Shown: positions 35,407 through 44,789 of the stretch, piece by piece | Numbering within the stretch: the stretch's first letter is position 1 | How the letters are laid out: every line of letters begins with the position of its first letter | Assembly (NCBI GenBank): GCA_963974485.1 | Contig: CAXBBS010000006.1 | Coordinates: 62,001-126,000 of the forward strand | Direction: 5' to 3' | Origin: JAALKW01 sp963974485 | GTDB lineage: Bacteria; Pseudomonadota; Gammaproteobacteria; Legionellales; Legionellaceae | Length of the DNA: 64,000 nt | Notes under the pieces: model-generated | Databases searched by the model: none | The model's input: the letters and a program-made list of their open reading frames with translations, nothing else | What the model was told of the DNA's origin: nothing | Program-made: the position numbers and the translations under genes

Positions 35407-36177
35407 TTACGGCGCAAGCATAACCCACACTGGGGCGTGATCAGACGGACGTTCTGCTGCACGCGGTTCTGCGTCGATATAACTCTCAAAACAACGTGCT
35501 TTAAGTGACTCACTAAGAAGCAATAAATCAATACGTAACCCATGATTTTGCCTAAAGCCTGCCCCTCGATAATCCCACCAGCTGAATGTATCACGAGGCT
35601 GGTCAAACAAACGAAAGCTATCAAATAAACCCAGCGCTAATAATTGTTGATAAGCTTCACGCTCAGGTAGACTCACCAACACCGAGCCTTCCCAGCGTGC
35701 TGGATTGTGTACATCACGATCATCCGGTGCGATATTAAAATCGCCCACCACAACGAGATTGGGGTAACGCACAAGTTCTTCTTGAATAAACGCGGTGACA
35801 TGCTGAAGCCAGGTGAGTTTATACTCATATTTATCAGAACCCACCTCGGATCCGTTCGGAACATATAAATCAATTAAGCGCACGCCGGCCACGGTACACG
35901 CCATAAAACGCCGTTGAGGGTCGTCAAATCCTGGAATATCCATCACCACATCTTCGAGCGGGGTACGGCTAATAATCGCGACACCGTTGTATGTTTTTTG
36001 CCCCGAAAAAGCCACGTGATACCCGCGCTCTAAAAAAGCTTCAAGCGGAAATTTTTCATCGGGAACTTTGGTTTCTTGCAGCGCTAATACATCCGTATTG
36101 GATGCATCTAACCACGCTAAAACAGACTCAAGCCGTACATTCAACGAGTTAACATTCCAACTGGCTACTTTAAGCAT
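35407..36177 (-). CDS. Exodeoxyribonuclease III family protein (copy 1)
   Basis: 256 residues. Endonuclease/exonuclease/phosphatase fold: SWNVNSLNVR near 6-15, LALQETKVPD (metal Glu), the catalytic YVPNGSEVGSDKYEYK, VVGDFNIAPDDRDVHNP, and SDHAPVWV. It acts as AP endonuclease and 3'-5' exonuclease in repair. It is followed upstream by a second family member 24 nt away. Pattern KVASWNVNSL is the XthA/ExoA-type subgroup. Confidence 0.9.
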   Translation of the reverse strand: MLKVASWNVNSLNVRLESVLAWLDASNTDVLALQETKVPDEKFPLEAFLERGYHVAFSGQKTYNGVAIISRTPLEDVVMDIPGFDDPQRRFMACTVAGVRLIDLYVPNGSEVGSDKYEYKLTWLQHVTAFIQEELVRYPNLVVVGDFNIAPDDRDVHNPARWEGSVLVSLPEREAYQQLLALGLFDSFRLFDQPRDTFSWWDYRGAGFRQNHGLRIDLLLLSESLKARCFESYIDAEPRAAERPSDHAPVWVMLAP

Positions 36178-36201
36178 GGCTTACCTTATTTATCTTGTAT
36201 A

Positions 36202-36975
36202 TTACAAATTATAATCAATCATCAACGGCGCATGGTCAGAAAAAAACGGTTCGCGGTCAATACGTACGTCGACAATGCAATCAGCTAAACCCGGTGTCAC
36301 CACTTGATAGTCAATGCGCCATCCAACGTTATTAGCGCGTGCCTGACCTCGATTAGACCACCACGTGTATTGCTCCGATTCTTGATTTTTAACCCGAAAC
36401 GCATCCACAAACCCAAGCGGCCCAAACACGGTATCTAACCATGCACGCTCTTCGGGCAAACACCCCGAGTTTTTTTGATTGGCACGCCAGTTTTTAATAT
36501 CAATCTCTTTGTGCACAATATTATAATCACCGCAGATAATGCATTCTCGACCTTGTGCTTTTAATTCACGTAAATGCGCTTCAAATTTTTCTAAAAAATC
36601 AAATTTAACCGTTTGTCGTACATCTCCCGTAGTCCCCGAAGGTAAATACAACGAAACAACACTCAAGTTTTCATAATCAAAGCGTACATAACGCCCTTCG
36701 TTATCTGCAGTATCAAACCCAAGGCTTGTTGTGATCGCCATCGGTTTTTGGCGCGAATATATCGCCACGCCACTGTAGCCTTTTTTTACGGCATCAACAT
36801 ATTCACACGTGTAACCTTCAGGAAAGAACGTAGGATCTTGTTCTAATTGCTCACGCTGCGCCTTGGTTTCTTGAATACATAAAAAATCGATATTTTGCTG
36901 ATGAAACCACTCAAAAAAACCTTTTCTAGCCGCCGAACGTATACCGTTGGCATTAAAACTCATGACCCGCATCAC
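36202..36975 (-). CDS. xthA: Exodeoxyribonuclease III family protein (copy 2)
   Basis: 257 residues. MSFNANGIRSAARKGF near 4-19, FLCIQETKAQ, YLPSGTTGD, CGDYNIVHKEIDIKNW and SDHAPLMIDY are the family motifs. The FNANGIRSAARKGF start is that of the other, more common bacterial XthA subgroup, so the pair is not a recent duplication. It lies 7 nt after wrbA. Either ATG at codon 1 or 2 may start it. Confidence 0.9.
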   Translation of the reverse strand: MMRVMSFNANGIRSAARKGFFEWFHQQNIDFLCIQETKAQREQLEQDPTFFPEGYTCEYVDAVKKGYSGVAIYSRQKPMAITTSLGFDTADNEGRYVRFDYENLSVVSLYLPSGTTGDVRQTVKFDFLEKFEAHLRELKAQGRECIICGDYNIVHKEIDIKNWRANQKNSGCLPEERAWLDTVFGPLGFVDAFRVKNQESEQYTWWSNRGQARANNVGWRIDYQVVTPGLADCIVDVRIDREPFFSDHAPLMIDYNL

Positions 36976-36982
36976 ATCACTC

Positions 36983-37585
36983 CTAGGCCATTAACTTTAA
37001 GGCAATCCGCGCTACACGTGCGCCTTGAGATTTGGCCAACGTGATTTCATCAGGCGTAAGTGGGTGATCACCCGAAGCACCCGTCACATGTGTCGCACCG
37101 TACGGTGTACCACCACGTTCGGTTGAGCTTAACGCAGGTTCTGTATAAGGCAACCCAAGCAATACCATACCTTGATGAATCAACGGCAACATCATGCTTA
37201 ACAACGTACTTTCTTGCCCACCATGCATCGATGACGTTGATGAGAACACAGAAGCCGGTTTACCGACAAGCTCGCCTGATAGCCACACAGGTGATGTACT
37301 ATCTAAAAAATATTTTACAGGAGCTGCCATATTTCCAAAACGTGTAGGGCTTCCTAAAACCAAACCCGAACAACCACGTAGATCATCCAATGAAACGTAC
37401 GGCGCACCGTCGTCTGGGACAACAGGGTCGACCGCTTCACACGTTGTTGAAACAGGAGGTACCGTTCTTAATCGCGCTTCGATACCATCCACCTGAGACA
37501 CGCCACGTGCGATGTGCTGAGCAAGTGCTGCAACGGCACCGTTACGAGAATAGTACAGCACCAAAATATACGGTTGTGTCATCAT
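36983..37585 (-). CDS. wrbA: NAD(P)H:quinone oxidoreductase, WrbA type
   Basis: 200 residues. The flavodoxin-like FMN-binding loop is LYYSRNGAVAALAQHIARG near 11-29. GLVLGSPTRFGNMAAPVKYFLD and SSTSSMHGGQESTLLSMML are WrbA hallmarks. It reduces quinones by two electrons and protects from oxidative stress. AAGGAG precedes two consecutive ATGs; the second (37582) has better spacing. It lies in a run bamD-wrbA-xthA-xthA2. Confidence 0.92.
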   Translation of the reverse strand: MMTQPYILVLYYSRNGAVAALAQHIARGVSQVDGIEARLRTVPPVSTTCEAVDPVVPDDGAPYVSLDDLRGCSGLVLGSPTRFGNMAAPVKYFLDSTSPVWLSGELVGKPASVFSSTSSMHGGQESTLLSMMLPLIHQGMVLLGLPYTEPALSSTERGGTPYGATHVTGASGDHPLTPDEITLAKSQGARVARIALKLMA

Positions 37586-37604
37586 AAGCTCCTTAGGCTT
37601 AAAT

Positions 37605-37628
37605 TTAGGCTTAGGCTTAGGCTTAGAC
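37605..37628. repeat. TTAGGC hexamer repeat
   Basis: Three perfect tandem copies of TTAGGC (37605-37622) and a variant TTAGAC, plus an isolated copy at 37593-37598. They fill the bamD-wrbA gap, up to the wrbA ribosome site. A short slippage repeat; its effect, if any, would be on wrbA translation. Confidence 0.75.
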
Positions 37629-38434
37629 TAACCTATTAAATCTATTTTTTCTGCTGAACGCACGGCCGAAGGTTTTCCTCCGTACGTTTTCGCATACACA
37701 TTTAAGGCATCATCAGCGGCCTGGGTAAGATTTAAAGCTTTATTTGCATGATAGAGCACGCCGAGTGCTTCTTTTGTACTGGCGGCTTGTGGATAGGTTT
37801 GAATCACATAGTTTGCACGTTCAGCAGAAGCCACAAACCGTCGTCGTTCATAATAATATTTAGCTACGTTCAACTCGGTATTCGCGAACATATTACGTAA
37901 ATAAATCATATGTTGCTGTGCATTCGCTTTGTATTGACTTCGAGGAAACTGTTGAATCAACGTTGCAAAATCAGAATACGCTTGTGACTGTGTACCCGGA
38001 TCACGCCAAGACTGATCCATCGGCAACAGCGTTGCGACAGGCCCACGCGATTGATGAAAATTAGACATCGCCTTAATGTAATATGCATAATCCACACGTT
38101 TCGCACGTGGATAAAGATGAATAAAACGCTCCGATGCAGCCGCAGCTGCAGGATATTCTTCTTTTAGATAATAAGCATAAATCAGCTCAAGCTCAGCGGC
38201 TTCGGCGTCATCATGAAATGGATACATGATTTCCATGGCTTCCAGACGCTTGATAGCCCCTGTATAATCTTTTTTATTGAGTGCCGTTCGCGCGTCTTGA
38301 TACAACTGCTTTGCAGACAAGCCTTTATAAGGCCCCTCTCCCTCGTCTTTTTCTTCATTGGAACCAAAAAAACTTTTGCAACCTACAAGTGCTATCAAAA
38401 GCCCCAGTACCACAAGGTATTTTATTGCTTTCAT
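37628..38434 (-). CDS. bamD: Outer-membrane assembly lipoprotein BamD
   Basis: 268 residues from the ATG at 38434; earlier ATG codons in frame (38446, 38461) are possible. The signal ends in the lipobox ALVGC. Five TPR-type repeats follow, with typical BamD phrases: YPFHDDAEAAELELIYAYY, RFIHLYPRAKRVDYAYYIKAMS, and PRSQYKANAQQHMIYLRN. It binds BamA and drives beta-barrel insertion. It heads the run with wrbA and the two exonuclease III genes. Confidence 0.93.
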   Translation of the reverse strand: MKAIKYLVVLGLLIALVGCKSFFGSNEEKDEGEGPYKGLSAKQLYQDARTALNKKDYTGAIKRLEAMEIMYPFHDDAEAAELELIYAYYLKEEYPAAAAASERFIHLYPRAKRVDYAYYIKAMSNFHQSRGPVATLLPMDQSWRDPGTQSQAYSDFATLIQQFPRSQYKANAQQHMIYLRNMFANTELNVAKYYYERRRFVASAERANYVIQTYPQAASTKEALGVLYHANKALNLTQAADDALNVYAKTYGGKPSAVRSAEKIDLIG

Positions 38435-38606
38435 CGAACGTCTCATCCCTAACTTAAGCATTTCATCAGAACAACCTAATAACCGGGCTTATTATACCCA
38501 CTGGTGAACTTTTTGCGAATCTAAACACACAAAGACAAATAAAGCCAAGTTTTAAAGCAAAACCCTGTTGCAACGCTTGGAAGTTTACGCTAATATTCTG
38601 GGCCTC

Positions 38607-38691
38607 GGAGAGATGGCAGAGTGGTCGATTGCGATGGTCTTGAAAACCATTGAAGGGCAACCTTCCCAGGGTTCGAATCCCTGTCTCTCCG
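38607..38691 (+). tRNA. tRNA-Ser (TGA)
   Basis: 85 nt with a long variable arm. The acceptor stem is GGAGAGA/TCTCTCC. The anticodon stem ATGGT/ACCAT encloses CTTGAAA (anticodon TGA), and the T-arm is CAGGGTTCGAATCCCTG. Discriminator G is followed by CAT, so CCA is not encoded, unlike most other tRNAs in the window. Confidence 0.95.
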
Positions 38692-38720
38692 CATTTATTT
38701 CAACGTCACCTCAAAATCAT

Positions 38721-39527
38721 CTAAAAATGACGCACAATCTTATCAATATCCTGTACTGATTGTTCTTGTTTTATGTGGCTATGACATTGCTTTATTATGG
38801 ATAAAACCGCTTTTTGTACTTGTGCAAGAATATGCGATATATCTAGCGAAAAAGAGAGTAATCGCGTATTTTTCTGACTGGCTTTAAATAATTTGTGGGT
38901 ATGCAACCCAGTATCAAACTCAAGCTTGTTTCCTGCTAACGTTGATTTATGCTTCTCATACTGTTTCGTAAAAGCCGGTATTTTATCATCACTATGGGTG
39001 GATTTATCGGTTAAAATCGCCAGTAACTTATTTATTTCATGTAATTTTTTATGTTTTATATTTGTGTAGGGTGCGTTTATTTGACAAAGTTCACGTTTGT
39101 AGTTTTCACAGACCGACGTCAACCGTGCAACTTCCCAGTGATGTAATGCCATCGTAGGATTAGGCTCATAATCCTCCCCTAATAGATAATTAACTAAAAT
39201 ATTTTGAATGGCAGAAAATTTTTGATCATACTCACCTCGAGCATACCGCTCTTCGTCACTGGCTGTTGCCGTCAATAGTGGTCTAGCGAGCGTAAGATCA
39301 AGCTCCTCTGAGGCTTTATACATCAGCCCAATTTTATCTACGTTAAAATCAGAATAAGATAATTCATGCACGAGAAGGGGTTTTAGTTCTTCGGCAATGT
39401 CATCTGCACCGATAATTTTAACACCTCGAGCAACAACGCGAGCATAAGCCTTGTCGTGTAGTTCAAGAAAATACTGATCCCGTTTTGAAGACGGTTTTTG
39501 CATCAGATAATTGTGTAATCGCCCCAT
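38721..39527 (-). CDS. Hypothetical cytosolic protein
   Basis: 268 residues, mostly helical and charged, without signal peptide, membrane segments or a recognisable motif. It is rich in Lys, His and Leu. The gene is monocistronic between tRNA-Ser and a divergent outer-membrane protein gene. Such orphans in Legionellales include effectors; there is no direct evidence here. Confidence 0.55.
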   Translation of the reverse strand: MGRLHNYLMQKPSSKRDQYFLELHDKAYARVVARGVKIIGADDIAEELKPLLVHELSYSDFNVDKIGLMYKASEELDLTLARPLLTATASDEERYARGEYDQKFSAIQNILVNYLLGEDYEPNPTMALHHWEVARLTSVCENYKRELCQINAPYTNIKHKKLHEINKLLAILTDKSTHSDDKIPAFTKQYEKHKSTLAGNKLEFDTGLHTHKLFKASQKNTRLLSFSLDISHILAQVQKAVLSIIKQCHSHIKQEQSVQDIDKIVRHF

Positions 39528-39709
39528 GTTTACGTCCCATCATAATACTTAATCACTTTAAATATAGACCATGGTGAAAAAAAACACACAATAGCGTTTA
39601 ATTTTCTCATGAAAAAATGCACCGTATAGTTTTACATAACGGTTGACGACCCAAAATACTCATGATAATTTTAAATCTAAAATTTTCTAAAATCTAAGGG
39701 ACTGATCGA

Positions 39710-40549
39710 ATGAAACGGACACATATTATTAACACTCTTGCACTGCTAACCCTATCAAATACGGTAGCTTATGCGGGTACCATGAGTTCTGAAAAAGCAA
39801 TGGAACCGACCGGTAAAGTCTACCTTGGCGCATTTGGTGGAGGCGGTACGATTTCGAGTGTACCTGTTGGCCAAAAAGGGACCGCTTATTTTTCTGATAC
39901 TTCGGGTGGCCCTTTAGCCGTCAATTCAAAAGGATCCTTAGATAAAACCTCGGGGTGGGTGGCTGGCGGACATATTGGGTATCAAGGAGCAACGAGAACG
40001 TTAAATCATGTTGATTCACACTGGTCCCTTGCCCCCTCCATTGAATTAGAAGGGTTTTATATTGGAGATGTTACATTGAAGGGGCATGAAATCAATAATG
40101 ATACTGCTCGACTTACAGAGCATGATTTTTTGATCACGCTTCCGATGAAAACGGGTGTTTACCTTACTAATTTTGTACTTCAACTTAACACTCCCTTCAG
40201 TGAAAAAGTCCACCCTTACCTTGGCCTTGGCGCAGGTGCAGCCGTTGTCTCAATTACAAATGCTACATCTATACAAACCGCTCCTGAAGAACCCTTTAAT
40301 CACTTTAATTCGGATACGAATGATACCGGCCTTTCTTTTGCGGCACAGCCTAAAATTGGAATATCCGTCAATCTAAAAAATTCAATGCATCTGTTTGCTG
40401 AATATCGATTTCTTTATATCTCGGCTAGCGATTATACGTTTGGTTCCACGGTATATCCTGGGCAACATGTTGCTACAAGTAATTGGAATATAAAAGTCCA
40501 TTCGAAATTTTATAACTTCGGAACGATCGGTCTTCAGTATGATTTATAA
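39710..40549 (+). CDS. Outer-membrane beta-barrel protein
   Basis: 279 residues. A signal peptide (about 1-22, ending VAYAG) precedes alternating strand-like segments rich in Gly and aromatics: YLGAFGGGGTIS, WVAGGHIGYQG, HPYLGLGAGAAVVSI, MHLFAEYRFLYIS. It ends in a C-terminal strand, FGTIGLQYDL. It fits the 8-stranded OmpA/opacity-like barrel family. Function may be structural or adhesive. Confidence 0.75.
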   Translation: MKRTHIINTLALLTLSNTVAYAGTMSSEKAMEPTGKVYLGAFGGGGTISSVPVGQKGTAYFSDTSGGPLAVNSKGSLDKTSGWVAGGHIGYQGATRTLNHVDSHWSLAPSIELEGFYIGDVTLKGHEINNDTARLTEHDFLITLPMKTGVYLTNFVLQLNTPFSEKVHPYLGLGAGAAVVSITNATSIQTAPEEPFNHFNSDTNDTGLSFAAQPKIGISVNLKNSMHLFAEYRFLYISASDYTFGSTVYPGQHVATSNWNIKVHSKFYNFGTIGLQYDL

Positions 40550-40561
40550 CAAGTAACTACT

Positions 40562-40597
40562 TCAATGGCACTAAGTTAAGAAACTTTGTGCCATTGA
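40562..40597. terminator. Bidirectional hairpin between the barrel gene and kdsA
   Basis: TCAATGGCAC (40562-40571) pairs with GTGCCATTGA (40588-40597), with a nested AAGT/ACTT inside. It sits between convergent 3' ends. There is no long T-tract. Confidence 0.6.
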
Positions 40598-40600
40598 CAA

Positions 40601-41422
40601 CTACCCTAGCTCACCATGCTTCTTAAACACCGCATCTATAGCCATCAACTGTTCGATCAACGGCTTCATTTGGTCTAATGGCCAGCTGTTCGGGCCATCA
40701 CTGAGTGCTTTTGATGGATCGGGATGGGTTTCCATAAACAAACCTGAAATACCCGTAGCAACGGCCGCGCGTGCCAAGGCTGGAATAAATTCACGTTGAC
40801 CACCCGAAGAGCTGCCCTGCCCACCGGGTAATTGGACCGAATGCGTAGCGTCATACACCACGGGGCAACCCGTTTCACGCATAATATGCAATGAACGCAT
40901 ATCCGAGACTAAATTATTGTAACCAAAACTCGCGCCACGTTCACACACCATAATCGAATCGTTGCCGGTTGCTTTGGCTTTAGCAACCACGTGTTTCATA
41001 TCCCAAGGAGATAAAAACTGACCTTTTTTGATATTCACAGGTTTGTTGGTTGCCGCAACGTTTTGAATAAAATTGGTCTGTCGGCATAAAAACGCAGGGG
41101 TTTGTAACACATCCACCATATCTAACTCATGTAATGGTGTATCTTCATGTACATCCGTCAGAATAGGCACGCCAACATCACGCTTCACTTTTTCTAAAAT
41201 TGCCAAGCCTTTTTCCAAACCAGGACCACGATAGCTCGTGCCTGATGAACGATTGGCTTTATCAAACGACGATTTATAAATAAACGAGATACCTAAATCA
41301 GCACACAGCTCCTTTAGATACCCGGCAGTTTCTATGGCTAAAGCCTCGCTTTCAATCACGCAAGGCCCTGCAATTAAAAACAACGGGGCATTCAGCCCTG
41401 CTTCAAAGCCACACAGTTTCAT
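40601..41422 (-). CDS. kdsA: 3-deoxy-8-phosphooctulonate synthase
   Basis: 273 residues. FLIAGPCVIESEALA, YKSSFDKANRSS, the VQLPGGQGSSSGGQREF region, and GLFMETHPDPSKALSDGPN are KdsA motifs. It condenses PEP with arabinose-5-phosphate in Kdo/LPS synthesis. Its ATG overlaps the stop of pyrG by 4 nt. kdsB, later in the pathway, is 9 kb away. Confidence 0.96.
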   Translation of the reverse strand: MKLCGFEAGLNAPLFLIAGPCVIESEALAIETAGYLKELCADLGISFIYKSSFDKANRSSGTSYRGPGLEKGLAILEKVKRDVGVPILTDVHEDTPLHELDMVDVLQTPAFLCRQTNFIQNVAATNKPVNIKKGQFLSPWDMKHVVAKAKATGNDSIMVCERGASFGYNNLVSDMRSLHIMRETGCPVVYDATHSVQLPGGQGSSSGGQREFIPALARAAVATGISGLFMETHPDPSKALSDGPNSWPLDQMKPLIEQLMAIDAVFKKHGELG

Positions 41423-43068
41423 GCCTGTTCCTTTTGGTTTTTATCCTGATGATAAGCGCGAGCGGCCATAATAAACGATTGAAATAAAGGATGACCATCA
41501 CGTGGGGTTGACGTAAACTCTGGATGAAATTGACATGCTAAAAACCAAGGATGATTTGGTAGTTCAACCATTTCAACCAACTCACCATCTGCCGAGCGTC
41601 CCCCAATCACCATGCCGTGCTCAAGTAAAGCGTCGACAAAGTGGTTATTCACTTCATAACGGTGGCGATGACGCTCAACGACGCGTGGAGCACCGTAGGC
41701 CATACTTGCAAGCGAATCATCGGTCAGCTCTGCCATTTGCGCGCCAAGCCGCATGGTGCCACCTAAATCACTGTTTTCATCGCGTAAATTAACCTGTCCC
41801 GCTTCATCCAGCCATTCAGTGATCAAGCCCACCACTGGATACGATGTGTTTTTATTGAATTCGGTTGAGTTGGCATCTTTAAGGCCGACAATATGCCGTG
41901 CAAATTCAATCACGGCGGTTTGCATACCTAAACAAATACCTAAAAACGGCCGGTTGTTTTCTCGAGCATACTGAACAGCCTGAATTTTACCTTCGACTCC
42001 GCGTGAACCAAATCCGCCCGGAATCAAAATAGCATCGACCGCATCTAAAAGTGAGGGGCCATGTTTTTCAATAAGTTCGGCATCGATGTAAACAATTTCA
42101 ACACGCGTTTTTGTATGAATACCGGCATGCAACAAGGCTTCGTTTAATGATTTATAAGCATCGCTCAGTTCCAAGTATTTACCGACCATGCCGACTTTAA
42201 CCGTCATGTCTTGCGAAGCTTGTGCATCGAGTACCGCTTGCCATTCGTGTAAATCAGCAGGTTTTAATGGTCCTAAGTTTAATTTTTTCACCAACAGTTC
42301 ATCAACGCCTTGCTTATGAAGAATCATAGGGATTTGATAAATGCTCTTAGCATCTTCCAAGGTAATCACACCTTCTTTTTCAACGTTGGTAAACAAAGCT
42401 ATTTTATTACGATCTTGTTGTGTCAACGGTTTTTCTGAACGACAAATCAGGAGATCAGGCTGAATACCAATGGAGCGTAATTCTTTCACCGAGTGCTGTG
42501 TAGGCTTGGTTTTTGTTTCACCAGCTGTTGCAATATAAGGCACCAACGTCAAATGAGCAAAGAGCGCGCGAGCACTTCCAAGCTCAATGCGCATTTGCCT
42601 AATCGCCTCAAGAAACGGCAATGATTCGATATCACCCACGGTTCCACCAATTTCGATCATCGCCACATCGTACCCTTCGGCACCCAAGCGAATACGACGT
42701 TTGATTTCATTGGTAATATGAGGAATAACTTGTACCGTTCCACCTAAATAATCACCGCGACGCTCTTTTTTAATCACGCTTTCGTACACTTTGCCTGACG
42801 TGAAATTATTAAGTTTGGTCATTGCCGTACGAACAAAACGTTCATAATGCCCTAAGTCTAAATCGGTCTCGGCACCGTCACGTGTCACAAACACTTCACC
42901 ATGTTGAAACGGGCTCATGGTACCTGGATCGACATTAATATATGGGTCAAGTTTAATCAACGTAACACGAAGACCCCGCGCCTCAAGAATAGCAGCAAGC
43001 GACGCGGCCGTGATGCCTTTTCCTAAGGAAGAAACCACACCACCTGTGATAAATACAAATTTTGTCAT
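41419..43068 (-). CDS. pyrG: CTP synthase
   Basis: 549 residues, full length. An N-terminal synthetase domain (FITGGVVSSLGKGITAASLA near 5-24) and a C-terminal class I glutaminase with the nucleophile in FLGICLGMQ and the catalytic His and Glu in QFHPEFTS. It makes CTP from UTP with glutamine. It lies 3 nt after ribH and overlaps kdsA. Confidence 0.97.
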   Translation of the reverse strand: MTKFVFITGGVVSSLGKGITAASLAAILEARGLRVTLIKLDPYINVDPGTMSPFQHGEVFVTRDGAETDLDLGHYERFVRTAMTKLNNFTSGKVYESVIKKERRGDYLGGTVQVIPHITNEIKRRIRLGAEGYDVAMIEIGGTVGDIESLPFLEAIRQMRIELGSARALFAHLTLVPYIATAGETKTKPTQHSVKELRSIGIQPDLLICRSEKPLTQQDRNKIALFTNVEKEGVITLEDAKSIYQIPMILHKQGVDELLVKKLNLGPLKPADLHEWQAVLDAQASQDMTVKVGMVGKYLELSDAYKSLNEALLHAGIHTKTRVEIVYIDAELIEKHGPSLLDAVDAILIPGGFGSRGVEGKIQAVQYARENNRPFLGICLGMQTAVIEFARHIVGLKDANSTEFNKNTSYPVVGLITEWLDEAGQVNLRDENSDLGGTMRLGAQMAELTDDSLASMAYGAPRVVERHRHRYEVNNHFVDALLEHGMVIGGRSADGELVEMVELPNHPWFLACQFHPEFTSTPRDGHPLFQSFIMAARAYHQDKNQKEQA

Positions 43069-43071
43069 TAT

Positions 43072-43560
43072 TTATTGTCCTAACCCGTTATCGTGTTCTA
43101 ATGTTTGCAATATGTGATGCATGCTGAGCGCGCACGCCACAGCGTCATGCCCTTTATGTCCATGCGCACCTCCGAGCCTGTCCCAAGCTTGCGCTTCGTT
43201 TTCTGTGGTCAAAACACCAAAAACAACCGGTACGTCATACGCCAACGTTATCTGCTGGCAACCGGTGCTTACTTGCTCGCACACGTAATCATAGTGCGTG
43301 GTCTCACCTCGAACAACCGCGCCTAAAGCAAGAATAGCGCCAAATTTATGTTGCTTAGCCAGCTGCTTGGCCACTAAAGGAATTTCAACCGCTCCCGGCA
43401 CTTCAACCAAGGTAATATGCTCAGGTAAAAAACCAGCTAATTTGAGCGCTTCAAGCGCGCCATCTTGTAATGCTTGTGTGATCGGACGATTGAATAAACT
43501 CACCACAATTGCAATGGGAAACACCGTCTTATGTTCAGGCGTAGCTTTGATATATTTCAT
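43072..43560 (-). CDS. ribH: 6,7-dimethyl-8-ribityllumazine synthase
   Basis: 162 residues. VSLFNRPITQAL, VEVPGAVEIPLVAKQLA, ALGAVVRGETTHYDYVCEQVS (catalytic His) and PVVFGVLTTENEAQA are diagnostic. The penultimate riboflavin enzyme, forming a lumazine synthase shell. It overlaps ribBA by 4 nt. Confidence 0.96.
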   Translation of the reverse strand: MKYIKATPEHKTVFPIAIVVSLFNRPITQALQDGALEALKLAGFLPEHITLVEVPGAVEIPLVAKQLAKQHKFGAILALGAVVRGETTHYDYVCEQVSTGCQQITLAYDVPVVFGVLTTENEAQAWDRLGGAHGHKGHDAVACALSMHHILQTLEHDNGLGQ

Positions 43561-44789
43561 GGCTTCATATCCAAAAGATGTCCTAGTTTTTCACGCTTCG
43601 TTTTTAAGTATGTTCGATTTTCACAACTCGCTTCCACATGTAGCGGCAAACGCTCAACGACGTTGATGCCGTATTGTTCCAGCGCTTCGATTTTACGCGG
43701 ATTATTAGTCAGAAGCCTTACTTTATCTAAACCTAAGGCTTGCAGCATTTGAAAAGCAACTCCGTAATCACGTCCATCAACCGGCAAACCTAAATGTTGA
43801 TTAGCCTCGACCGTATCCATGCCTGTTTCTTGAAGTGCATACGCTTTAAGCTTATTGGAGAGACCAATGCCTCGACCTTCTTGTCTTAAATAAATCAACA
43901 CCCCACCTTCTTTGGCAATTTTAGCCAGGGATTGATCGAGCTGCTCGCCACAATCACATTTGGTTGATCCAAATAAATCACCGGTGATGCATTCAGAATG
44001 AATCCGCACCAACGGTGCTTGATCTGAATTATCTAGGCTAGATTCTGGGTTGATGACTGCTTTTTCTAAAGAAAAGTGTTCGGACGCATCCATCTGATTA
44101 TGAAAAAGCGTCATCGTGAAATCACCGTGTTCTCGGAGCGGTATACGACTGATCGCAACTTTTTCCACGAGTACTTCGTGACGAATACGATGCTCCATCA
44201 CATCACGCACGCTAATAATAGGAATACCGTGTTCTTTTGAAAATTTGATCAAGTCATCTTGACGACTCATGGTCCCATCTTCATTGATAAGCTCACAAAT
44301 CACCGCCGCAGGCTTCAGCCCAGCAAGTCGCATCAGATCCACACTGCCTTCGGTTTGTCCTTGACGTTCGAATACCCCACCGTCCCGAGCTCGAAGTGGA
44401 AACACGTGTCCTGGCGAAATAATATCTTCTGGCGTAGCGCTCGCATCAATCGCCACGTGAATAGTATGTGCGCGATCTTTTGCTGAAATACCCGTTGTTA
44501 CACCTGAAAAGGCTTCGATCGATACTGTAAACCCCGTGCCATAAGGCGAACGATTACGACTTGCCATCATCGGTAGCCCAAGCTTGTCAATCAACGCGCC
44601 GGTCATCGGCAAACAAATGAGCCCTCGACCAAAACGCGACATAAAATTAATCGCTTCGGGGGTCACATGTTCGGCGGCGAAGACTAAATCACCTTCATTT
44701 TCACGCTGCTCGTCGTCAACTAAAATAACCATACGGCCGGCACGAAGTTCAGCAAGTGCATGCTGCATTGATGAAACAGAGCTTGTCAT
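43557..44789 (-). CDS. ribBA: 3,4-dihydroxy-2-butanone 4-phosphate synthase / GTP cyclohydrolase II
   Basis: 410 residues, two domains. RibB is at about 1-205 (DDEQRENEGDLVFAAE, HTIHVAIDASATPEDI). RibA follows, with zinc ligands in CITGDLFGSTKCDCGEQL and the active-site RQEGRGIGLSNKLKAYALQE. Both sites look intact, so this is a true bifunctional enzyme supplying both riboflavin precursors. It overlaps ribE and ribH by 4 nt each. Confidence 0.95.
   Translation of the reverse strand: MTSSVSSMQHALAELRAGRMVILVDDEQRENEGDLVFAAEHVTPEAINFMSRFGRGLICLPMTGALIDKLGLPMMASRNRSPYGTGFTVSIEAFSGVTTGISAKDRAHTIHVAIDASATPEDIISPGHVFPLRARDGGVFERQGQTEGSVDLMRLAGLKPAAVICELINEDGTMSRQDDLIKFSKEHGIPIISVRDVMEHRIRHEVLVEKVAISRIPLREHGDFTMTLFHNQMDASEHFSLEKAVINPESSLDNSDQAPLVRIHSECITGDLFGSTKCDCGEQLDQSLAKIAKEGGVLIYLRQEGRGIGLSNKLKAYALQETGMDTVEANQHLGLPVDGRDYGVAFQMLQALGLDKVRLLTNNPRKIEALEQYGINVVERLPLHVEASCENRTYLKTKREKLGHLLDMKP

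Noticed and set aside
37605..37628. Telomere-like TTAGGC repeat as sign of a eukaryotic contaminant or linear end
   Set aside because: Only three perfect copies, inside a bacterial operon between bamD and wrbA; a slippage repeat explains it.
43557..44789. RibBA with an inactive cyclohydrolase half, as in some proteobacteria
   Set aside because: The three zinc cysteines and the RQEGRGIGL segment are intact, so both halves look functional.
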